Origin: Hippea alviniae EP5-r
GTDB lineage: Bacteria; Campylobacterota_A; Desulfurellia; Desulfurellales; Hippeaceae
Direction: 5' to 3'
DNA: 64,000 nt
Assembly (NCBI RefSeq): GCF_000420385.1
Contig: NZ_ATUV01000001.1
Span: forward strand, 434,001 to 498,000
Shown here: one piece after another, positions 35,615 through 43,327 of the stretch
How positions within the stretch are numbered: position 1 is the stretch's first letter
How the letters are laid out: each line of letters begins with the position of its first letter
Made by a program: the position numbers and the translations under genes
Notes under the pieces: model-generated
What the model was told of the DNA's origin: nothing
The model's input: the letters and a program-made list of their open reading frames with translations, nothing else
Database searches by the model: none

Positions 35615-35620
35615 TATAAT
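35615..35620 (+). promoter_or_regulatory. -10 box of the diguanylate cyclase operon
   Basis: A consensus TATAAT lies 10 bases before the ATG at 35631, with only a weak -35 (TTTATT at 35593-35598, 16-base spacing). Predicted transcription start is about 3-4 bases before the ATG, again leaving no room for a ribosome site. Confidence 0.45.
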
Positions 35621-35630
35621 CATTTTTACG

Positions 35631-37409
35631 ATGTTTGAAAAGCTAAAAAGAAAGTCATTTAAGTTCAAGATAATGATGACATACATATTAGGGCTAATTA
35701 TCATCGGTGTGTCGGGATATGGTTATTTCATAGCGTCACAGGTAAGAAATTTAAATAATCAGGTTAAAGAGCAACGAGAAGAGTTGATAAAACAATACAA
35801 GTTTATGGCAAGAACAGCAGTTGCAGTTGCAGAGAACATGATAAATGTAATGCAAAATTTAGCCTTGGAAGGAAAGCTAAGTAAAGAACAGCTAAAAAGA
35901 ATGGCTCTTGAAAATCTCAATACGATAAAGTATGCTCCCGCGGGCTATGTCTGGTGTATAAAAGAAGATGGAACTGTACTTCTTGACCCGCCAAAGCCCG
36001 AAATAACAGGAAAAAATATCTTTAAGCTGAAATCTGCACCATATACAACTTTAGCAAAGCTTATAGAAAATTTCAGGATTCAGAACGGTGATTTTATAGA
36101 ATATGATTGGTATTATCCCGGCATAGACTCAAGAACATTTAAAAAAATTTCGTTTGTTAAAGATATACCGTCGGTTCATTGGATTATAGGTAGCGGATTT
36201 TACCTTAAAGATATAGAAGATAGAGTAAATCTATTTAAAGAGAAACAGATGCGCGAGCTTATAAAGAGCATTCTATTGAGTCTTATACCAGGTATAGCGT
36301 CTTCTTTGGTTTCTCTTCTTATCATGTATATGCTTGTTTTAAAGATGATAAAGTCTGTTGAAGATGTAGCGGATATAGCAGGAAGACTTATAGAGGACGA
36401 AGCAAGTGTAAATATGAAACTACCTGTTATAACTGATGGAGCTATAGGCAAGCTGATTCACAATACAAATCAGTATATAGAGCATCTTACGAAAATGATA
36501 AAGTTCAAAGAAGACCTTGAATTGACAGAAACGGAAGAAGAGATATTTCAACTTATAGGAGAGTTTATGGAAAGAGAGTTTAATGTTACTAAATATAGGA
36601 TATATAGTGTTAAGGACGATAAGCTGCGTTTAGTTAGAGAGAAAGGTGAACTTCAGTGTCAATGGCACGATAAGTGTATGAAAGCCGCAAAAAAAGGCAT
36701 AATAATGGAGGAAGTCTGTACCGAAAATGAAAATTACATCTGTTATCCAATTATGTCTTCACAGGAGCTAATGGGTGTTATAGAGCTCACCTTGAAGAAA
36801 GAGAATTTAAAGGTTATAAAGAAAACTCTGAATAAGTTTATCCAAAGTTCTGGGCACAACATCAACATAAAAAGATTGACAAAAACATTGAGGGAGCTTT
36901 CTCTTAAAGACAAACTCACAGATTTATACAACAGAAGATTTTTGGAAGAGACGATTCAGGCTATAACATCTGCTGCAGAAAGGCAGAACATAAAGATAGG
37001 CATAGTGATGATAGACATAGATGATTTCAAAAAGGTAAACGACACATATGGACACTCGGCAGGAGATGAAGCACTAAAAACGGTTGCAGACATCTTGAAG
37101 GCTCACTTTAGGAGAAAATCCGATTTAATTGTCAGGTATGGCGGTGAAGAGTTTCTCGTAATTGTTCAGGATGTTGAAGAGAATAGGCTTGTTGAGATGC
37201 TTAAGGAGTTTAAAGATGAAGTTTCAACAACATTAATAAAATCCAACGGTTCAACCATGAAGCTTACCGTCAGTGTGGGATATTCAATCTTTCCTGTTGA
37301 TACAAGGGATATAAAGGAAGCTATAGAGTTTGCAGATAAGGCTCTTTACAAAGCAAAAGCATCGGGCAAGAATAAGATAGTGAGATTTAAAGGGGGAAAA
37401 GATGCATAA
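35631..37409 (+). CDS. membrane diguanylate cyclase with Cache, Cys-rich GAF-like and GGDEF domains
   Basis: 592 residues from ATG 35631; an upstream TTG (35610) is rejected because it overlaps the TATAAT box. Order: membrane helix about 13-36; extracytoplasmic Cache-type domain about 40-200 (GYVWCIKEDGTVLLDPPKPE, then HWIIGSGFYLKDIE); second helix about 213-238; a linker; a GAF-like region 300-395 with four cysteines (Cys343, 349, 363, 371); and a GGDEF domain with GGEEF at 504-508 and an intact inhibitory site RKSD at 495-498. It should make cyclic di-GMP in response to an external ligand, and perhaps to redox or metal state. Overlaps the dehydrogenase gene by eight bases. Confidence 0.9.
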   Translation: MFEKLKRKSFKFKIMMTYILGLIIIGVSGYGYFIASQVRNLNNQVKEQREELIKQYKFMARTAVAVAENMINVMQNLALEGKLSKEQLKRMALENLNTIKYAPAGYVWCIKEDGTVLLDPPKPEITGKNIFKLKSAPYTTLAKLIENFRIQNGDFIEYDWYYPGIDSRTFKKISFVKDIPSVHWIIGSGFYLKDIEDRVNLFKEKQMRELIKSILLSLIPGIASSLVSLLIMYMLVLKMIKSVEDVADIAGRLIEDEASVNMKLPVITDGAIGKLIHNTNQYIEHLTKMIKFKEDLELTETEEEIFQLIGEFMEREFNVTKYRIYSVKDDKLRLVREKGELQCQWHDKCMKAAKKGIIMEEVCTENENYICYPIMSSQELMGVIELTLKKENLKVIKKTLNKFIQSSGHNINIKRLTKTLRELSLKDKLTDLYNRRFLEETIQAITSAAERQNIKIGIVMIDIDDFKKVNDTYGHSAGDEALKTVADILKAHFRRKSDLIVRYGGEEFLVIVQDVEENRLVEMLKEFKDEVSTTLIKSNGSTMKLTVSVGYSIFPVDTRDIKEAIEFADKALYKAKASGKNKIVRFKGGKDA

Positions 37410-38172
37410 AATAGCCTTAATAACGGGAGCTTCCAGTGGCATAGGCAAGGCAACAGCCGAGATACTTGCAAAAAATGGATACAATGTGATTATCTCTGCA
37501 CGAAGATTGGAAAGACTTATTGAGATTCAAAAACAGCTTGAAGAGAAGTATAAGGTTGAAGTTTTGCCTTTGAAACTTGATGTGAGAGATAGAGACGCTG
37601 TTGAAGACTATTTAAGCAATCTGCCCGATGGATGGAAAGAGATAGATGTTTTGGTGAACAACGCAGGATTAAGTAAAGGACTTGAGAAGCTTCAAGATGG
37701 CAAGATTGACAATTGGGAAGTTATGATAGATACAAACATAAAAGGTCTGCTCTATATAACACGGGCAATACTGCCGTCAATGATAAAAAGAAACAGCGGA
37801 ACGATAGTTAACATATCATCAATTGCAGGCCATGAGACATATCCCGGTGGCAATGTGTATTGTGCAACAAAATCAGCTGTTCTGCATTTATCAAAGGCTC
37901 TAAGAATGGATTTGGTTGGAACAAACATAAGGGTTGTATCAATCGACCCGGGCATGGTTGAGACAGAGTTCAGTATCGTTAGATTTGATGGCGATAAAGA
38001 GAGAGCTGCAAAGGTTTATGAAGGTATAACGCCGTTAACTGCTGAAGATGTAGCAGAAGCTGTCTGGTTTGCTATCTCAAGACCGCCACATGTGACGGTT
38101 GAAGATATGGTTCTTATGCCAACACAACAAGCAAGCGTGCTTCTTACGGTTAAAAACTATAAGAAGTTTTAA
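37402..38172 (+). CDS. short-chain dehydrogenase/reductase
   Basis: 256 residues, classical SDR: cofactor loop TGASSGIGKATAE at about 8-20, NNAGLSKG, catalytic Ser in NISSIAG and YCATKSA (Tyr/Lys). The sequence ARRLERL after strand 2 suggests NADP preference, and overall similarity is to the YdfG-type 3-hydroxy acid/serine dehydrogenases. Substrate unknown. GGGGG ribosome site inside the end of the cyclase gene; the stop overlaps the next start as TAATG. Confidence 0.9.
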   Translation: MHKIALITGASSGIGKATAEILAKNGYNVIISARRLERLIEIQKQLEEKYKVEVLPLKLDVRDRDAVEDYLSNLPDGWKEIDVLVNNAGLSKGLEKLQDGKIDNWEVMIDTNIKGLLYITRAILPSMIKRNSGTIVNISSIAGHETYPGGNVYCATKSAVLHLSKALRMDLVGTNIRVVSIDPGMVETEFSIVRFDGDKERAAKVYEGITPLTAEDVAEAVWFAISRPPHVTVEDMVLMPTQQASVLLTVKNYKKF

Positions 38173-38912
38173 TGGATTTAAAAGACAGAATCCTGCATTT
38201 GCTTGACAAATATACGGATAACAAAGGAAGGATAGATTGCACAAAAGCTATAGCTGTAGCAAAAAGGTTGAAAATAGAGCCTTCATTTGTTGGAAAAGTT
38301 GCTTCTGAGTTTGGCATCAGAATAAAGAATTGTGAATTAGGTCAATTTGGCGACAAAAGAATAGACTCTTTTGATAAAAAGACTTATGAAGCGCTAACTG
38401 TTCTTGCAGATAATAACAGAATAAAATGCGAAGATTGTTGGAAGGTGGCAAATAGATTTGGTATGGTTAAAGTTAGGTCTTCAATAAAAAACAGCAATTT
38501 AGAAGTTATCCACTGTCAGCTTAACTGTTTTAAAAACAAAGAAAGGCCAAGGTTGAAAGCTGAAGTAGAGCTGTTTTTGAAAAGTAAAGCAACAAAGGAT
38601 AAAATAAACGACAAAGCCTTCGAAATTCTCAAAGCAGTAATAGAATTAAAAAATCTAAAAGATACTTCTTGCAGACTCGGTGTCGATGAAGAAGTTATAA
38701 TAGAGACAATAGAAAAGATAAATAAAGTGTTCAACGCTGTTTGTGTAAAGATAGAAAAGGATGGAAGAGTGACTGTTTATCCTTTGGCTGGAGAGATTCT
38801 GAGTAAATTTGAGAAATTAAAAAAAGACATTGAAAACTTTTCTAAGAAAAGATTTGTTGAGATATTCTACGGCGACAGAAAATACAAAGACATAGACAAA
38901 TATTACAGTTAA
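38172..38912 (+). CDS. unrecognised protein with a duplicated Cys-containing module, possible DNA-binding regulator
   Basis: 246 residues, soluble, Lys-rich. Residues about 18-60 (GRIDCTKAIAVAKRL, GIRIKNCELGQFG) and 82-122 (NRIKCEDCWKVANRF, LEVIHCQLNCFK) are clearly two copies of one module: RI-x-C, then V-A-x-R, ending in I-x-x-C-x-L-x-x-F. Each module has helix-turn-helix-like spacing plus conserved cysteines, which might bind metal. Residues 125-246 are helical with no motif that I know. It overlaps the dehydrogenase by one base and precedes the formate dehydrogenase promoter by few bases, so a regulator of that operon is possible. Function is not established. Confidence 0.65.
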   Translation: MDLKDRILHLLDKYTDNKGRIDCTKAIAVAKRLKIEPSFVGKVASEFGIRIKNCELGQFGDKRIDSFDKKTYEALTVLADNNRIKCEDCWKVANRFGMVKVRSSIKNSNLEVIHCQLNCFKNKERPRLKAEVELFLKSKATKDKINDKAFEILKAVIELKNLKDTSCRLGVDEEVIIETIEKINKVFNAVCVKIEKDGRVTVYPLAGEILSKFEKLKKDIENFSKKRFVEIFYGDRKYKDIDKYYS

Positions 38913-38928
38913 AGTTCGCTTAAAATAC

Positions 38929-38957
38929 TTGACATAAGTTAGAAATATAATTACAAT
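38929..38957 (+). promoter_or_regulatory. sigma70-type promoter of the formate dehydrogenase operon
   Basis: TTGACA (38929-38934), 17 bases, TACAAT (38952-38957). A perfect TATAAT also lies at 38946-38951, but only 11 bases from the -35, so the TACAAT pair is preferred. Start of transcription would be near 38964, with a leader of about 27 bases carrying the GGAG site at 38981-38984. Confidence 0.6.
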
Positions 38958-38990
38958 TTTGCAAAGTTAGAATCAAAAATGGAGAAAGCA

Positions 38991-41681
38991 ATGCAGACAG
39001 AGACAGTAAAGGTAAACATAGACGGAAAAGTTTTAGAAGCAAAAAAAGGGACAAATCTTTTAAATCTCTTAAAATCAAATGGTTTTGACATACCTACGCT
39101 CTGCTATCATGAGAAACTCTCAAGAACAGGAGCCTGCAGGCTCTGTCTTGTAAAGGTTGATGGCAAACTAACAACATCCTGCACATACGAGATAGAAAAC
39201 GACATTAATGTAATAACAGAAGATGATGAAATAAGTTTTTTAAGAAAGGGTGTATTTGAGCTGTTGGAGTCTGAGATAAACGCAGATTGTGAAAACTGTC
39301 CGTTGGATGGCGTATGCGAGATTCAAAAACTTGGTGAGCGATTCGGTGTAAAATTGTCGCCAAAAGATGAAATATACGAAAAAGATGACTCGTCTGTTGT
39401 ATTAAGATACGACCCAAATAAGTGCGTAAAATGTTTTAGGTGTATAAAGGCTTGCGATGAGATTCAAGGTAAAGGAGTTTTAAACTTTGCTTACAGGGGC
39501 TCTCAATTAAGGGTTGTTGCTGGCATAGGCAGATGGGAGACAAGTGAGTGCGATGGATGTGGTGAATGTGTTCAAGCTTGCCCAACAGCCGCTTTAATGG
39601 AAAAGAGTCTCATCAATTATGGCAAAATCCTGCCTTTTGAAAAGCATAAAACAACCTGTATATACTGCGGTGTAGGATGTCAGATTGAGTTATGGGTTAA
39701 GGATAATAAGATAGTAAAGGTTGAAGGTGCCAACGAAATACCAAACAACGGTTCCTTATGCGTAAAGGGTAGATTCGGGATTGATGGAGTATTAAAAGAA
39801 GATAGATTAAAGAAACCTTTAATAAAAAAAGACGGAAGGTTTGTTGAAGTTGAGTGGGATGAAGCATTGGATTATGTTGCAGAAAGACTGATTAAAATAA
39901 AGAAAGAATACGGTGCAGATGCTATATGTGGCCTTTCGTCTGCAAAGTGCACGAACGAAGAGAATTACATATTCCAAAAATTTATGAGAGCAGCTGTAGG
40001 AACGAACAATATAGACCACTGCGCAAGATTGTGTCATGCATCAACCGTTGCAGGGCTCATGATGGCGTTTGGCAGCGGCGCAATGACTAACTCTATTGCC
40101 GAGCTTGAGCATGCAGATGTTATACTTGTAACTGGCTCAAACACAACGGAAGCCCATCCTGTAATCTCAACATTTATAAAAAGAGCTGTGAAGTTCAACA
40201 AAGCAAAGCTCATAGTTGTCGACCCAAGAAAGATAGATTTAACAAGGTATGCCACCATACACCTGCAGCAGAGAAACGGAACAGATGTGGCCTGGCTAAA
40301 CGGCATGATGAATGTAATTATCAACGAAGGATTGGAAGATAAGGAGTTTATAAGAACAAGAACGGAAGGATATGAAGAGTTCAAAAAGGTAATAGAAGAG
40401 TATACACCTGAAAGGGTTGAAAAGATAACAGGCATAAAAAAGGAAGATTTAATAGAAGCTGCAAGACTGTTTGGAAAAGCCAAAAATGCTTCTATTGTTT
40501 TTGCAATGGGAATAACTCAGCATACAACAGGCACGGACAATGTGCTTTCTATTGCCAATCTCTCTATGCTAACTGGCAATGTGGGAAAGGCTTTTGCTGG
40601 TGTCAATCCGCTTAGGGGACAGAACAATGTCCAGGGTGCTGGAGATATGGGCGCTCTTCCCAATGTGTATCCCGGCTATCAAAAAGTTGACTCACCGGAT
40701 ACCATAGAAAAGTTTGAGAAGGCGTGGAATACAAATCTACCAAACAAAGTTGGTTTGACAATCCTTGAAATGATAAACGGCATCTTGAATGGCAAAATAA
40801 AGGCTATGTTTGTTATGGGAGAAAATCCGGCTCTTTCTGACCCGAATCTCAATCATGTAAGAGAAGCCTTGAATGAAGTGGAATTTCTTGTTGTTGAAGA
40901 TATATATCTGTCTGAAACGGCAGAGTTTGCAGATGTTGTTTTACCTGCCTGCTCTTTCTTGGAAAAGGATGGAACATTTACCAATACAGAAAGAAGAATT
41001 CTACCTATAAAGAAGGTGTTTGAGCCTATTGGTGAGTCAAAACCTGACTGGCAGATAATATGCGAGCTGTCTTCAAGAATGGGCTATGATATGCATTACA
41101 ACGATGTTTCTGAAATAATGGATGAGATAGCCACTCTAACACCAATATACGCTGGCTTTAGCTACGATAGATTAAACGAAAAATTACAGTGGCCTATTCC
41201 AACAAAAGAGCATAAGGGCACTCAATTCTTACATAAAGATAAATTCACAAGGGGACTTGGTAAGTTCCACCCTGTCGATTATATAGACCCTGCAGAGTTG
41301 CCCGATGATGAGTATCCATTTATCCTATCCACAGGAAGAATACTCTATCATTACCATACAGGAACCATAAGCAGAAGGTCAGACTATTTAACAGAATACA
41401 TAAATGAACCCTATGTTGAGATAAATCCTTACGATGCAGAGAAGTGCGGTTTGAAAAATGGTGATATGGTAAGGATATCCACAAGAAGAGGCTCAATTGT
41501 CCTAAAAGCCTTATTTAGTGAAAGGGTGGTTGTAGGAAGTGTATTTATACCGTTTCACTTCAAGGAAGCAGCGGCAAATGTTTTGACAAACGATGCTTTA
41601 GACCCGATAGCCAAAATCCCAGAGTTTAAAGTTGCAGCTGCGAAATGCAAAATAGAGAAGGTGAAGAACAATGAAGCTTGA
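38991..41681 (+). CDS. fdhA: NAD(P)-type formate dehydrogenase catalytic subunit, Cys form
   Basis: Oxidises formate to CO2 at a Mo/W bis-MGD centre. 896 residues from ATG 38991, chosen because GGAG lies six bases upstream; an ATG 12 bases earlier lacks a site. Domains: N-terminal 2Fe-2S (Cys38, 49, 52, 64), NuoG-like region with CENCPLDGVC, two ferredoxin clusters (CVKCFRCIKAC, CDGCGECVQAC), CIYCGVGC for the 4Fe-4S next to the active site, then the catalytic Cys348-His349 in RLCHASTVAG in place of selenocysteine, and the C-terminal molybdopterin domain. The His normally found before the CENC cluster is absent. Confidence 0.93.
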   Translation: MQTETVKVNIDGKVLEAKKGTNLLNLLKSNGFDIPTLCYHEKLSRTGACRLCLVKVDGKLTTSCTYEIENDINVITEDDEISFLRKGVFELLESEINADCENCPLDGVCEIQKLGERFGVKLSPKDEIYEKDDSSVVLRYDPNKCVKCFRCIKACDEIQGKGVLNFAYRGSQLRVVAGIGRWETSECDGCGECVQACPTAALMEKSLINYGKILPFEKHKTTCIYCGVGCQIELWVKDNKIVKVEGANEIPNNGSLCVKGRFGIDGVLKEDRLKKPLIKKDGRFVEVEWDEALDYVAERLIKIKKEYGADAICGLSSAKCTNEENYIFQKFMRAAVGTNNIDHCARLCHASTVAGLMMAFGSGAMTNSIAELEHADVILVTGSNTTEAHPVISTFIKRAVKFNKAKLIVVDPRKIDLTRYATIHLQQRNGTDVAWLNGMMNVIINEGLEDKEFIRTRTEGYEEFKKVIEEYTPERVEKITGIKKEDLIEAARLFGKAKNASIVFAMGITQHTTGTDNVLSIANLSMLTGNVGKAFAGVNPLRGQNNVQGAGDMGALPNVYPGYQKVDSPDTIEKFEKAWNTNLPNKVGLTILEMINGILNGKIKAMFVMGENPALSDPNLNHVREALNEVEFLVVEDIYLSETAEFADVVLPACSFLEKDGTFTNTERRILPIKKVFEPIGESKPDWQIICELSSRMGYDMHYNDVSEIMDEIATLTPIYAGFSYDRLNEKLQWPIPTKEHKGTQFLHKDKFTRGLGKFHPVDYIDPAELPDDEYPFILSTGRILYHYHTGTISRRSDYLTEYINEPYVEINPYDAEKCGLKNGDMVRISTRRGSIVLKALFSERVVVGSVFIPFHFKEAAANVLTNDALDPIAKIPEFKVAAAKCKIEKVKNNEA

Positions 41682-42132
41682 AGAGATTTTAAAAAAACAT
41701 GAGTATAAAAGGGATAGATTGCTTGAGATAATTCACGACATGGATGATGAGAACATAAATTATCATGATTTAGAAAACCTTAAAATACTATCAAAACGCC
41801 TAAAAACAACGATTGCCGATATTTATGGCACTATAACATTCTACGGAATGATAAGGGATGAGAAAAGGACAAGGTTTGAGATAAATTTCTGCTCTTCAAC
41901 TGTGTGTCATATAAAAAAGGCTAAAGATTTGATTCTGTTTGTTGAGAAACTGCTTAATTGTGATGAGAATGGGATAAGCAGTGATGGGCTATTCAAGATA
42001 AACAGGGTTGAGTGCTTGGGCTTGTGTAATATAGCTCCAGCTATGACTATAAACGGCAAGGTGTATGGCAATCTAACAAAGGAGAAGATTGAAAATATAA
42101 TAAGGGAATTAAAAAATGAGAGCAATAGTTAG
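41671..42132 (+). CDS. NuoE-like 2Fe-2S subunit of formate dehydrogenase
   Basis: 153-residue thioredoxin-fold protein. The cluster cysteines are in CSSTVC (C-x4-C) and, about 40 residues later, CLGLC (C-x3-C), the usual NuoE/HoxE arrangement. Passes electrons between the FMN subunit and the catalytic subunit. Overlaps fdhA by 11 bases and the next gene by 17, so the three subunits are translated as a unit. Confidence 0.92.
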   Translation: MKLEEILKKHEYKRDRLLEIIHDMDDENINYHDLENLKILSKRLKTTIADIYGTITFYGMIRDEKRTRFEINFCSSTVCHIKKAKDLILFVEKLLNCDENGISSDGLFKINRVECLGLCNIAPAMTINGKVYGNLTKEKIENIIRELKNESNS

Positions 42133-43327
42133 TAAAAGCGTTAAAAAGCCAATCATTATTACAAAAGAAGAGATATCCATAGAGCAGTATGTAAAAAATG
42201 GCGGATATAAAGCATTAGAAAAAGCCCTAACAAAGAGTTCTAAGGAGATAGTGGAAGAGATAAAGAAATCAGGATTGAAAGGGCGTGGTGGTGCAGCATT
42301 CCCAACGGGTATAAAGTGGGAAGTTGTAGCAAATAGCATCTCTAAGACCAAATTCGTTGTATGTAATGCAGATGAAGGAGAACCCGGAACATTCAAGGAT
42401 AGATGGATAATGGAAAATAGGCCGCATCTAATAATAGAAGCAATGGCAATATGTGGCTATGCAACGGGCTCATCAAAAGGTTACATATACATTCGTGGAG
42501 AGTATGAAAACTCTATCGAGACAATGAAAAGAGCCGTGCATGAAGCTTATAACAATGGCTTCTTAGGAAATAGAATATTAAACAGCAATTTCTCTTTTGA
42601 CATAGAGATAAGAAAGGGTGCTGGCTCGTATGTATGCGGCGAAGAGACGGCTCTTCTTGAATCTATAGAAGGCAAAAGGGCTCATCCACGCTTCAAGCCA
42701 CCGTTTCCGGGCGTTAAAGGTCTGTTTAGCTATCCTACTGTTGTCAACAATGTTGAGACATTTGCCAATGTGCCGTTTATAATAGCCAACGGACATAAAG
42801 CCTTTACAACCTATGGAACAAAAAACTCATTCGGGACGAAGCTGTTTTCTGTTTCTGGTTCTGTTAAAAATCCTTCCTTGATTGAAGCAAACCTTGGCAT
42901 TACACTGAACGAGCTATTTAAAGAGATAGGCGGTGTTGATGGTGAGTTTCAAGCAGCTTTAGTTGGTGGAGCAGCGGGCAGCTTTGTCTTCTCAGATGAG
43001 TTAAACCTGCCTTTAAGCTATGAGACATTAAAAGAGAAGGGAAAAACCTTAGGCTCAGGCTCAATACTTGTTTTGAACAGAGATGACAATATTAAGTTGC
43101 TTGTAAGAAATGTTCTTGAGTTTTTTAGGCACGAGTCGTGCGGCAAGTGTATCCCTTGTAGAAATGGATACCCAAAAATACTCTCACTCTTTGACTCTTA
43201 CATAGAAGGAGATACCAACTCAAAGATTGAGCTTTTAAATCTTGCAAACCTAATGTTCAAGACATCGCTTTGTGCATTAGGGCAATCAGCTAAGGGTGTG
43301 CTTGATAGTTATTTCTCTCGGTATTAG
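42116..43327 (+). CDS. NuoF-like FMN/NAD-binding subunit of formate dehydrogenase
   Basis: 403 residues. FMN/NAD region: GLKGRGGAAFPTGIKWE, NADEGEPGTFKDRWIME and GAGSYVCGEETALLESIEG; the C-terminal 4Fe-4S ligands are in HESCGKCIPCRNG with a later Cys near SLCALGQSA. It lacks the extra N-terminal thioredoxin and C-terminal ferredoxin domains seen in some hydrogenase homologues. Delivers electrons to NAD(P)+, or takes part in bifurcation if ferredoxin is also used. Its 3' end overlaps the convergent clcA by 38 bases. Confidence 0.94.
   Translation: MRAIVSKSVKKPIIITKEEISIEQYVKNGGYKALEKALTKSSKEIVEEIKKSGLKGRGGAAFPTGIKWEVVANSISKTKFVVCNADEGEPGTFKDRWIMENRPHLIIEAMAICGYATGSSKGYIYIRGEYENSIETMKRAVHEAYNNGFLGNRILNSNFSFDIEIRKGAGSYVCGEETALLESIEGKRAHPRFKPPFPGVKGLFSYPTVVNNVETFANVPFIIANGHKAFTTYGTKNSFGTKLFSVSGSVKNPSLIEANLGITLNELFKEIGGVDGEFQAALVGGAAGSFVFSDELNLPLSYETLKEKGKTLGSGSILVLNRDDNIKLLVRNVLEFFRHESCGKCIPCRNGYPKILSLFDSYIEGDTNSKIELLNLANLMFKTSLCALGQSAKGVLDSYFSRY

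Noticed and set aside
35610-35630. TTG start for the diguanylate cyclase at 35610
   Set aside because: It would place the start codon upstream of the TATAAT box and adds seven residues with no support.
38946-38951. TATAAT as the -10 of the formate dehydrogenase promoter
   Set aside because: Only 11 bases separate it from TTGACA; the TACAAT six bases further gives the ideal 17.
38979-38990. ATG at 38979 as fdhA start
   Set aside because: No ribosome site precedes it, whereas GGAG lies at the right distance from ATG 38991.
40030-40050. Selenocysteine in formate dehydrogenase
   Set aside because: The catalytic codon at this site is TGT (Cys, in RLCHAS), not TGA.
40034-40483. Open frame of 149 codons on the minus strand inside fdhA
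   Set aside because: Antisense to conserved molybdopterin-binding sequence, without start signals.
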